This document shows, piece by piece, positions 1 through 5,209 of a stretch of DNA of 5,972 nt (within the stretch, counting starts at the first letter, position 1; each line of letters starts with the position of its first letter). The position numbers and the translations under genes were made by a program. Location of the stretch: contig JADDPM010000127.1 in NCBI GenBank assembly GCA_016781885.1, forward strand, positions 1 through 5,972, given 5' to 3'. The stretch is from Rubrobacter sp. (GTDB lineage: Bacteria; Actinomycetota; Rubrobacteria; Rubrobacterales; Rubrobacteraceae). Under the pieces are notes generated by a model. That model was given only the letters and a program-made list of their open reading frames with translations, was not told the origin of the DNA and ran no database searches.

Positions 1-12
1 TTCGTCTTCCAT
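1..12 (-). CDS. Possible 5' end of a minus-strand gene leaving the window
   Basis: On the minus strand an ATG at 12-10 (reading Met-Glu-Asp-Glu to the window edge) is preceded four bases upstream by GAGGAG (22-17), a good Shine-Dalgarno sequence. A second ATG directly abuts it at 15-13 but is too close to the ribosome binding site. Only four codons are visible, so the product cannot be named and the call rests entirely on the ribosome binding site. It would be transcribed in the same direction as the DUF309 gene, 137 bases downstream of that gene's stop. Confidence 0.3.
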
Positions 13-120
13 CATGCTCCTCAGTGTACCCAACAACACCAGCGGAACCACTACCCTCTACCGAATGTATGTTGCCGCCACGCCGCATGCGGATATGAGC
101 CCCGTGGGGCAATAAGTTGA

Positions 121-137
121 CAGCCGGTGGGTGGCTG
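121..137 (-). terminator. Weak candidate terminator after the fmdB-DUF309 pair
   Basis: CAGCC (121-125) and GGCTG (133-137) form a 5 bp G/C-rich stem with a 7-base loop, lying just beyond the DUF309 stop codon on the minus strand. The following minus-strand bases (TCAACTTATT) are T-containing but not a clean U tract. Two more short palindromes, GCCCC/GGGGC (99-110) and CCGCATGCGG (83-92), lie further on and could add structure. Evidence is structural only. Confidence 0.25.
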
Positions 138-149
138 CTAATGGCTCTG

Positions 150-593
150 TTACGCCTGCTCCACTTTAGGTATCTTTCTCTGGTCGAACTCGCGCACGTG
201 CCCGCGTCCGAGATCCTCTAGCACTTCGAGGCAACGTTCGCACTCGCTGACGAGGCGGGAGACGTCTATACCGAGGGTTGCGGGCTCGAACTCTCTGAGG
301 CGTATGGTGCCGTTGCGCAAGAGGCCCGTGGCGCCGCGCCAGTTGCCGTTCTGGAGATGGTAGAAGCCAACGCCTACCTGGAGGATGCCCTGGTAGAGGA
401 AACGGACCCTCTTCGGCTCCTGCATCCAGGCCTCTTCGAGGTACTCGTGGCACTCGTAGAACTCGCCCCTGTTGAACTCCTCGATGCCCTTGAGGACGAG
501 CTCGGGGAGACCTTCAGGCGCTTCTCCGTCCGGCTCCGAGCGGAGAGGTTCTTCAGCCGCAGCAGCCACCGCCGCAGCATCCGCCGCCGCCAC
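150..593 (-). CDS. DUF309 domain protein
   Basis: This is a 147-residue cytosolic protein of the DUF309 family, whose biochemical role is not established. The family signature is clear: F-x-x-G-E-F-Y-E-C-H-E-x-L-E-x-x-W at residues 40-56, then R-F-x-Y-Q-G at 64-69, Y-H at 78-79 and N-x-x-G-A at 84-88. This fits a small all-helical fold with a conserved His-Glu pair. There is no signal peptide or membrane segment. Start: the GTG at 593 is the first usable start, because the frame has TGA TGA shortly upstream. A GTG at 569 is the alternative. The first ~14 residues are almost all alanine and lie where the gene overlaps the end of fmdB by 41 bases in another frame, so translation is probably coupled to fmdB. 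The Shine-Dalgarno (AAGG) is weak and only 3 bases away, consistent with coupling. The conserved domain begins only near residue 30. Confidence 0.85.
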   Translation of the reverse strand: MAAADAAAVAAAAEEPLRSEPDGEAPEGLPELVLKGIEEFNRGEFYECHEYLEEAWMQEPKRVRFLYQGILQVGVGFYHLQNGNWRGATGLLRNGTIRLREFEPATLGIDVSRLVSECERCLEVLEDLGRGHVREFDQRKIPKVEQA

Positions 594-798
594 CTGCCTT
601 GGCCATACGGGCGTTCATCATAGGGTTGGTAGACATAGCGGAGTCGCCGGGGGTGACGGAGGCGAAGTTGGAGATAAGACGCCGCGACTCGCTACCGCCG
701 CACTCGGGACACTCCGCCGGCTCGTCGGCCGCGCTCATCGAACGCATGAGGTCGAACCGCTCCTCGCACTCCGCGCACTTGTACTCGTAGAGGGCCAT
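553..798 (-). CDS. FmdB family zinc ribbon protein
   Basis: This is an 81-residue protein of the FmdB/CxxC zinc ribbon family, named after a putative regulator of formamide/amide use. The function of most members is unknown. The N-terminus has the family form M-x-x-Y-E-Y-K-C-x-x-C (Cys8, Cys11), followed by a second CPEC pair (Cys30, Cys33). Together these four cysteines would bind one zinc ion. After a linker (residues 43-67) the protein ends in a Gly/Cys tail (69-81: five Gly, CC, GGG, CC, G), which is common in this family. Start: ATG at 798 with GAGGT six bases upstream (809-805). It is the first gene of a two-gene minus-strand unit with the DUF309 gene, whose start lies inside this Gly/Cys tail. 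It is divergent from the large membrane protein at 995. Confidence 0.9.
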   Translation of the reverse strand: MALYEYKCAECEERFDLMRSMSAADEPAECPECGGSESRRLISNFASVTPGDSAMSTNPMMNARMAKAGGGGGCCGGGCCG

Positions 799-804
799 AA
801 ACCT

Positions 805-809
805 ACCTC
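805..809 (-). promoter_or_regulatory. Ribosome binding site of the FmdB-type gene
   Basis: GAGGT on the minus strand lies six bases before the ATG at 798 and fixes that start. Confidence 0.7.
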
Positions 810-837
810 TCGACAGATAGTTGTTTTACCGGCCCGT

Positions 838-843
838 ATTGTA
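838..843 (-). promoter_or_regulatory. Possible -10 element for the fmdB-DUF309 unit
   Basis: The minus strand reads TACAAT at 843-838, preceded by GGA. It sits about 40 bases before the fmdB start. No recognisable -35 hexamer is found 16-18 bases upstream (a G/C-rich CGCCGC is there instead), so this is a weak call. Confidence 0.3.
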
Positions 844-914
844 TCCTCTGCGGAGAGACGGCGGCGCCCCGGACCGGGTACAGACCCGTACTCCAAGATT
901 TAACACAACAAATG

Positions 915-943
915 TTGCCAGTCGCCGGGTTCTCCGTTAGATT
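915..943 (+). promoter_or_regulatory. Sigma70-type promoter of the large membrane protein gene
   Basis: TTGCCA (915-920) and TAGATT (938-943) are separated by exactly 17 bases and each match the housekeeping consensus at four of six positions. Transcription would begin near 950, giving a leader of about 45 bases before the ATG at 995. It is the best promoter in the divergent region 799-994, which otherwise holds only a short hairpin (CGGGT 875-879 / ACCCG 884-888). Confidence 0.5.
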
Positions 944-994
944 GCGCGCCAGCAGTGCCTACTAATCAAAACGGAAGGAAGGGCGCAGGAACCT

Positions 995-3448
995 ATGCCA
1001 GCCGAACCGCCGACGCAGACGGACGAGGTCGGCAAGAAGAAAGATTCTACCCGGAAGGACTCGCCGGGCCGGACCTCGCTTATGGTCCTGTTCTCGGCCA
1101 CTATCTTCGTGAGCGCCGCGCTCCTGTTCCTGGTTGAGCCGATGTTCGCCAAGTTCATCCTGCCGCTCTTCGGCAGCACGCCCGCCGTGTGGACGGGTTC
1201 GATGATGTTCTTCCAGGCCGCTCTCCTGGTGGGCTACCTCTACGTACACGCGACCACTACGTGGCTCGGGGCGCGGCGCCAGGCCGTGCTCCATCTGGTG
1301 TTGGTCCTCTTGCCGATCCTGGTGTTTGTCTTTGCCGGGCCGCTCGCGAAGCCTGGCAACGAGTGGGCTCCCTCGGCGGAGGGCAACCCGATCTTCTTGC
1401 TGCTGGGGCTGCTCCTGGTGTCGGTCGGGCTCCCGTTCTTCGTGATCTCGACGACGAACCCCCTGATCCAGAGGTGGCTGGCCGATACCGACCACCCGGC
1501 GGCCAAGGATCCCTATTTCCTGTACCGGGCGAGTAACCTTGGCAGCGTCATAGGGCTCTTAGGTTACCCGCTGGTCGTGGAGCGGGAACTGACGCTGACG
1601 AATCAGGGCTTCTGGTGGACGGTAGGCTACGGGGCGCTGGTGGTCCTGGTCTTCGCCTCGGCGGTGATGCTGTGGCGCTCCAACCCCGCTTCTTCCCAGA
1701 AAGAAGAAGAGGAGGCAGAGCCGGTAGCCGGTGACCCGGTGAGCGGTGGCGGTTCTCCGCAGAGCGCCGACCCTTCACTCTCCGGCGGGCTCAGCATCTG
1801 GCGGAGGCTGCGGTGGGTGGGGTTCACGTTCGTCCCGTCGAGCCTGATGCTTGGGGTTACGGCCTTCATCACTACGGATATCACACCCATACCGCTTCTC
1901 TGGGTGATACCGCTCTCGCTGTATCTGTTCTCTTTTGTGGTCGTCTTCTCGCCGAGCCCGAGGGTGCCGGACGTGTTACACAAGCTATCGGTGGCGGCGC
2001 TTCCGTTGGTGATGGCGGTGGTCGTGGTCACGATACTGACCGACCTGAAGAACCCATATTGGGCGCTCATAGGGCTGCATATACTCGGATTCTTTTTGGT
2101 GGCGATGGTGCTGCACGGGGAGGTGGCGCGGGACAGGCCACCGGCGTGGCACCTGACGGAGTTCTACCTGTGGGTGGCGGTAGGAGGGGTGCTTGGCGGG
2201 GTGTTCAACGCGCTGGTGGCGCCGGTGGCCTTCGACACGGTGGTCGAGTACCCGCTCGCGATAATTCTCGCGTGCATGTTCTTGCCTGGGGTGCTGCTCG
2301 CGCGGCTGGTACGGGGCGGGCGGCGGGGCGGAGAGCAGGCCCGGGAGGAAGAGGCAGGGCAGAGAGGGGAGCCGGACGAGGGGGAAGGGCGACGGGACGC
2401 GTCGCGGTTCGCCCCGCTGCTTTTGGACCTGGTGCTGCCTCTGGCCCTCGGGGCCGCGGTGGTGCTGATCGCCCATGCCATCGCCTCCATCGAGGCGCTA
2501 GACACAAGGGACAACGCTGAGAAGCTGCTGATCGGCCTGTCCCTCGTGGTATGTCTCTTGTTCGCTTACTTCTCCAACCGCACGGTGCGCTTCGGCTTGG
2601 GCGTTGCGGCGGTTATCGTGGCCGGGACCTTCACGGTTGCCGCGACGGATGCCTTCTATCAGGAGCGTAGCTTCTTCGGGGTCTACAAGGTCACGGAACG
2701 GGAAGAGACGAACGGCGACTTTCATGCGCTCATCGTCGGGGACACCAACCACGGCGCGCAGCTTCTCGGGCCACAGCCGCCCGTACCAACCACCTACTAT
2801 CACCAGACGGGCCCCATCGGCCAGGCCTTCGAGGCCCTGCCGGAGGAGACGACCTCGCGGGTCGCCGCGCTCGGCCTCGGGACGGGCTCGCTGGCATGCT
2901 ACAACAAGCCCGGTCAGAGTTGGGAGTTCTACGAGATAGACCCCTTGATCCAGAAGATCGCCAGCGACGAGGAGCTCTTTACCTACCTCAACGACTGTTC
3001 CGGCCAGTCCGACGTGGTCCTCGGCGACGCTCGCCTCTCTCTAGCCGAGGCCCCAGACGGGGAGTACGGCATGATCGTCGGCGACGCCTTTAGCTCCGAC
3101 GCGATACCGGTCCATCTCCTGACACGCGAGGCGTTCGACATGTACCTCGGCAAACTGAACGAGGACGGGGTCATAGCCATGCACATCTCCAACCGGCACC
3201 TGGAGCTCGAGCCCGTGCTCGGAAACCTCGCGCAGGACACCGGGCTTGCCTGCCGCGCTCAGTTCGACGAAAAGGTGATGAGTTACCCCGGCAAGTTCGC
3301 CTCCCACTGGGTGCTGATGGCCCGAGAGGAGGGAGACCTCGGCGACGTAACCTATGACTCGCGGTGGCAATCGTGCCAGACCGACTCCTCCCTGGACGTC
3401 TGGACGGATGACTACTCGAACCTGTTGAGCACCTTCGACTGGGAGTAA
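995..3448 (+). CDS. Fused MFS-like membrane protein / spermidine synthase-like protein
   Basis: This is an 817-residue integral membrane protein. Residues ~28-551 hold about 14-15 hydrophobic segments (first at 28-48, 62-84, 97-115, 132-152, last near 511-551). They are interrupted by two hydrophilic linkers, 234-265 (Glu then Gly/Ser rich) and 440-471 (Arg/Glu/Gly rich). The membrane part carries the hallmark of the fused family, a stretch around 146-197 containing P-F-F-V-I-S-T-T-N-P, DPYFLYRASNLG and YPLV. The C-terminal ~250 residues have a Rossmann-type spermidine synthase/methyltransferase fold: GLGTGS (627-632, nucleotide loop), EID (647-649, acidic ligand), GDAR (677-680) and DAFSSDAIPVHL (697-708). 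The aminopropyltransferase D-x-x-D-P-x-G-P motif is not seen, so spermidine synthesis is doubtful and a different decarboxy-SAM- or SAM-dependent reaction is possible. Start: ATG at 995 with AGGA four bases upstream and a purine run at 973-983. It appears monocistronic, with its own promoter. Confidence 0.85.
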   Translation: MPAEPPTQTDEVGKKKDSTRKDSPGRTSLMVLFSATIFVSAALLFLVEPMFAKFILPLFGSTPAVWTGSMMFFQAALLVGYLYVHATTTWLGARRQAVLHLVLVLLPILVFVFAGPLAKPGNEWAPSAEGNPIFLLLGLLLVSVGLPFFVISTTNPLIQRWLADTDHPAAKDPYFLYRASNLGSVIGLLGYPLVVERELTLTNQGFWWTVGYGALVVLVFASAVMLWRSNPASSQKEEEEAEPVAGDPVSGGGSPQSADPSLSGGLSIWRRLRWVGFTFVPSSLMLGVTAFITTDITPIPLLWVIPLSLYLFSFVVVFSPSPRVPDVLHKLSVAALPLVMAVVVVTILTDLKNPYWALIGLHILGFFLVAMVLHGEVARDRPPAWHLTEFYLWVAVGGVLGGVFNALVAPVAFDTVVEYPLAIILACMFLPGVLLARLVRGGRRGGEQAREEEAGQRGEPDEGEGRRDASRFAPLLLDLVLPLALGAAVVLIAHAIASIEALDTRDNAEKLLIGLSLVVCLLFAYFSNRTVRFGLGVAAVIVAGTFTVAATDAFYQERSFFGVYKVTEREETNGDFHALIVGDTNHGAQLLGPQPPVPTTYYHQTGPIGQAFEALPEETTSRVAALGLGTGSLACYNKPGQSWEFYEIDPLIQKIASDEELFTYLNDCSGQSDVVLGDARLSLAEAPDGEYGMIVGDAFSSDAIPVHLLTREAFDMYLGKLNEDGVIAMHISNRHLELEPVLGNLAQDTGLACRAQFDEKVMSYPGKFASHWVLMAREEGDLGDVTYDSRWQSCQTDSSLDVWTDDYSNLLSTFDWE

Positions 3449-3451
3449 GCC

Positions 3452-3484
3452 CAAGGGACTACCCTTGCTCCCCGGGGAGCAGGG
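3452..3484 (+). repeat. Overlapping, mutually exclusive hairpins just after the 817-residue gene
   Basis: CAAGGG (3452-3457) pairs with CCCTTG (3462-3467) across a 4-base loop. TGCTCCCC (3466-3473) pairs with GGGGAGCA (3474-3481), a perfect 16-base palindrome that extends to 3463-3484 with one G-U pair. The two structures share 3463-3467, so they cannot form together. The stop codon is at 3446-3448. No U tract follows, so simple intrinsic termination here is doubtful. RNA stabilisation or a DNA-binding palindrome are alternatives. Confidence 0.45.
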
Positions 3485-3524
3485 CGCCCAATCAAGACTG
3501 CTCGCCGGTCGGCTTCGTACCCCA

Positions 3525-3566
3525 CCGGCGCTCCCGTTGAGCGTCGAGGACCGGAGCCGGGCTTTT
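3525..3566 (+). terminator. Candidate terminator of the 817-residue gene
   Basis: CCGG-cg-CTCC (3525-3534) can pair with GGAGCCGG (3553-3560) through a stem with a two-base bulge, followed by GCTTTT. A competing tight hairpin is CGGCGCTC (3526-3533) with GAGCGTCG (3539-3546), and another is CGCCGGT (3503-3509) with ACCGGCG (3524-3530). The short T run overlaps the first 11-base repeat upstream of the next gene. Imperfect stem and long loop keep confidence low. Confidence 0.3.
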
Positions 3567-3606
3567 ACGCACGTTTAACGTAAGGTTCCCTCACGGTTAA
3601 CCTAGC
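3563..3606 (+). promoter_or_regulatory. Pho-box-like array: four direct repeats at 11-base spacing
   Basis: Four 7-base units start at exact 11-base intervals: TTTTACG (3563), TTTAACG (3574), GTTCCCT (3585) and GTTAACC (3596). One-helical-turn direct repeats bound on one DNA face are typical of OmpR/PhoB-type regulators. The actinobacterial PhoP unit is GTTCACC plus four bases, which units three and four resemble. The array ends just before the -35 position of the candidate promoter and 82 bases before the start of the PhoX-like gene. The same motif at the same spacing occurs before the pyrophosphatase (4493-4525). The periodicity is seen directly; PhoP as the binder is inference. Confidence 0.55.
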
Positions 3607-3634
3607 ATCTGGCTCTCGTATCCACACTTATTCT
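3606..3634 (+). promoter_or_regulatory. Candidate activator-dependent promoter of the PhoX-like gene
   Basis: TATTCT (3629-3634) is a fair -10 hexamer. The -35 position 17 bases upstream (3606-3611, CATCTG) is poor and directly abuts the 11-base repeat array, as expected where a bound response regulator replaces -35 recognition. The leader would be about 45 bases. Confidence 0.4.
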
Positions 3635-3684
3635 GGCCGTACGGAAGGTGGAAGGATCTCCCCGGCGAGTAGTAGAGGGAGAGC

Positions 3685-4416
3685 TTGCTGAGCGCTCAAG
3701 ACGAACCAGTCCAGGCTATTCAAGGCAGACCAGACCCGAGAAGCCGCAGGGCTTTTCTAGGAATAGGAGGAATGAGCGCGGCGGCGCTGTTGCTTGGCGC
3801 GGGGTCGTTGGGTCGCCTTCAAGCCCAGACGGTGGAGGGAGGACCGCCCTCTGCCGCACTCGGCTACGGTCTGCTGGTGCCGAAGGGGGATCTCGCGCTC
3901 CCAGCCGCGTTTAACCATCAGGTCATCTCAGTTCAGGGAACCCCGCAGCGCGACGGCAACCCCACGCCGGGAGTCTTCGATGCGATGGGTGCGTTCTCCG
4001 ATACCGGGGGAGGCGTGAACCCCACTTGGGACACGACGATCCTCATCCGCAACCACGAGAACCGTGAGTGGCCGGGTGAGATCAAGGTCACGACCGGAAC
4101 TGCGTTCGAGTACGACGAGACGGCCTTCGGCGGCCGCACCAAGCTCGTAGTCCGCCAGATCCGGAGCAAGAACGCTCAGGGTCAGGAGGTCCGGGAATAT
4201 GAGGTCATCGACAGCTTTAACATCCTCGGCGGCACGTCCACAAACTGCACCGGCGGCGAGCTGCCGCTCGAGAACTACGACAAGCTTACGGCCGAGGACG
4301 TCTCCCGGAAGATCAAAGACCTCGGCGCTTTAGGGGTTCAGGCCGTCCACTCCTACGAGAGACATCACAAGAACCGCGCGGAGCTGCTGGAGAGGCTGGA
4401 TTGCTCGCTGGTATAG
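3685..4416 (+). CDS. Tat-exported PhoX (DUF839) N-terminal fragment fused to a charged helical tail
   Basis: This is a 243-residue exported protein. S-R-R-A-F-L-G (20-26) followed by a hydrophobic stretch (27-43) and L-Q-A near 45-47 is a clear twin-arginine signal, indicating export in folded form. Residues ~59-191 match the N-terminal part of alkaline phosphatase PhoX: GYGLLVPKGDL-LP near 60-73, ILIRNHENRE at 119-128, TFGG-like AFGGRTKLVV at 147-156, and GGTSTNCTGG at 182-191. Full PhoX proteins are usually 450 residues or more, with metal-binding acidic residues after this point. Here the sequence switches at about 192 to ELPLENYDKLTAEDV and a YERHHKNR-x-x-LLE-x-LD helix (224-239). I recall similar tails on unrelated actinobacterial proteins. 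Cys188 and Cys240 are the only cysteines. Start: TTG at 3685 with a GAGGGAGAG ribosome binding site ending one base before it. A full terminator follows, so this is a settled short gene, not a frameshift. Phosphatase activity is doubtful; phosphate-ester binding is possible. Confidence 0.75.
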   Translation: MLSAQDEPVQAIQGRPDPRSRRAFLGIGGMSAAALLLGAGSLGRLQAQTVEGGPPSAALGYGLLVPKGDLALPAAFNHQVISVQGTPQRDGNPTPGVFDAMGAFSDTGGGVNPTWDTTILIRNHENREWPGEIKVTTGTAFEYDETAFGGRTKLVVRQIRSKNAQGQEVREYEVIDSFNILGGTSTNCTGGELPLENYDKLTAEDVSRKIKDLGALGVQAVHSYERHHKNRAELLERLDCSLV

Positions 4417-4437
4417 AACCTTCCGGTAGTAGAGCGT

Positions 4438-4474
4438 GAGGGCCGGGCTCTAAGTCCCGGCTCTCGTTCTGTTT
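4438..4474 (+). terminator. Strong intrinsic terminator of the PhoX-like gene
   Basis: GAGGGCCGGG (4438-4447) pairs over all ten positions (one G-U) with CCCGGCTCTC (4456-4465) around an 8-base loop, followed by GTTCTGTTT. It starts 22 bases after the stop codon, so the pyrophosphatase gene must have its own promoter. Confidence 0.8.
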
Positions 4475-4492
4475 CCAAGGGAAACGGTCTCT

Positions 4493-4525
4493 CTTAACGC
4501 GCGTTTTACGGCGTTCTTACGTGAT
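4493..4525 (+). promoter_or_regulatory. Pho-box-like array: three direct repeats at 11-base spacing before the pyrophosphatase
   Basis: CTTAACG (4493), TTTTACG (4504) and TCTTACG (4515) start at exact 11-base intervals on the coding strand. TTTTACG is identical to the first unit of the array at 3563, and CTTAACG differs from TTTAACG there by one base. The sequence also contains the palindrome AACGCGCGTT (4496-4505), an alternative explanation for part of the signal. The array begins 19 bases after the preceding terminator's T-rich tail, which places it as a promoter element of the next gene. Confidence 0.55.
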
Positions 4526-4547
4526 GATGGAATGCTCTTCCTACATT
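4519..4547 (+). promoter_or_regulatory. Candidate activator-dependent promoter of the pyrophosphatase gene
   Basis: TACATT (4542-4547) is a plausible -10. The -35 position at 17 bases (4519-4524, ACGTGA) is poor and lies inside the last 11-base repeat. ATTCTGG occurs here (4545-4551) and at the other promoter (3630-3636), so CATTCT at 4544 is an alternative -10. The leader is about 90 bases. Confidence 0.35.
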
Positions 4548-4635
4548 CTGGTGTTTCTCGTCCGGCGGCTCGGGGTAGCTTCGGGGCTGTGCGAGACGCG
4601 CTGACGGAGACCGGACTTTAGATCCTTGAGAGATC

Positions 4636-4641
4636 AGGAGG
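4636..4641 (+). promoter_or_regulatory. Ribosome binding site that sets the pyrophosphatase start
   Basis: A perfect AGGAGG lies five bases before the ATG at 4647. It excludes the upstream in-frame TTG at 4626, which would place this site inside the coding sequence. Confidence 0.85.
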
Positions 4642-4646
4642 AGTGG

Positions 4647-5168
4647 ATGAGCGAGATTAACGTAGACCTTGAAGCTCTGCCGATGGGCGAGGACGCCCCC
4701 AGGGTGGTGAACGTGGTCGTCGAGGTGCCGGTGGGCAGCCGCAACAAGTACGAGTATGAGCCGGAGCTGGGTGTGATCATGCTGGACAGGGTCCTCCCGG
4801 GAAACATCCGTTATCCGGGGGACTACGGCTTCGTGCCTTCGACCGAGGGCGCGGACGGCGAACCTTTAGACGCCATGGTCGCGGCCTACGATCCTGTGTT
4901 CTCCGGCTGTGTGCTCAGGGTGCGTACCGTTGGGGCTCTGGAGATGGACGAGGGTGGGGAGGTTGAGTACACCATCTTCGGCGTCTCCGATAACGACTCG
5001 CGCTTCGACGACATCCAAAGCCTGGAGGACATGCCCGAGCAGAACCTGCGCGAGATCGAGCAGTTCTTCACAGCCTTCAAGCGGCTCGAAGGGGACGAGG
5101 AGGCCGAGGTCAAGGGCTGGTGTGGCCTCGAAGAGACCCACGAGATCATTCGCAACAGCGCCCGCTGA
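4647..5168 (+). CDS. ppa: Family I inorganic pyrophosphatase, divergent active site
   Basis: This is a 173-residue cytosolic protein, the usual length of bacterial family I pyrophosphatase (pyrophosphate + water to two phosphates, Mg-dependent). Order of motifs: VEVP (25-28), K-Y-E-Y-E (34-38), LDR (46-48), YPGDYGF (56-62), DGEPLD (70-75), MDEGGEVEY (100-108), FFTAFK (140-145) and KGW (156-158). By hand alignment to the E. coli enzyme, E20, K29, E31, R43, Y51, Y55, D65, D70, D97 and K142 are kept (Glu26, Lys34, Glu36, Arg48, Tyr56, Tyr60, Asp70, Asp75, Asp101, Lys145). D67 is Glu72, D102 is Val106, K104 is Tyr108 and Y141 is Phe144. These are metal-binding or catalytic positions, so activity may be reduced or altered. 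It has its own promoter with the 11-base repeats and converges with the lipoprotein gene at 5210. Confidence 0.85.
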   Translation: MSEINVDLEALPMGEDAPRVVNVVVEVPVGSRNKYEYEPELGVIMLDRVLPGNIRYPGDYGFVPSTEGADGEPLDAMVAAYDPVFSGCVLRVRTVGALEMDEGGEVEYTIFGVSDNDSRFDDIQSLEDMPEQNLREIEQFFTAFKRLEGDEEAEVKGWCGLEETHEIIRNSAR

Positions 5169-5181
5169 TAGAGTTTACGGC

Positions 5182-5201
5182 CTGGCGTATGCCCGCGCCA
5201 G
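5182..5201. terminator. Hairpin between convergent genes
   Basis: CTGGCG (5182-5187) and CGCCAG (5196-5201) form a perfect 6 bp stem with an 8-base loop. It lies between the pyrophosphatase stop (5168, plus strand) and the lipoprotein stop (5210, minus strand), the place for a shared bidirectional terminator. Neither side has a good U tract, so it may act only as an RNA-end stabiliser. Confidence 0.35.
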
Positions 5202-5209
5202 TGATCCGG

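Noticed and set aside
117..145. Perfect TTGACA at 117-122 on the plus strand
   Set aside because: No acceptable -10 lies 16-18 bases downstream, and it would transcribe antisense into the DUF309 gene.
1813..2520. Long alternative-frame open stretches inside the 817-residue gene on both strands
   Set aside because: They are Gly/Arg/Ala-rich or low-complexity and arise from high third-position G/C content; the 995-3448 frame has clear domain motifs throughout.
4496..4505. Palindrome AACGCGCGTT as an independent operator
   Set aside because: It is better explained as overlap of two 11-base direct repeat units also found upstream of the neighbouring gene, where no such palindrome exists; kept only as an alternative.
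4626..4646. Upstream TTG start extending the pyrophosphatase by seven residues
   Set aside because: The perfect AGGAGG at 4636-4641 would then be inside the gene, and it serves the ATG at 4647.
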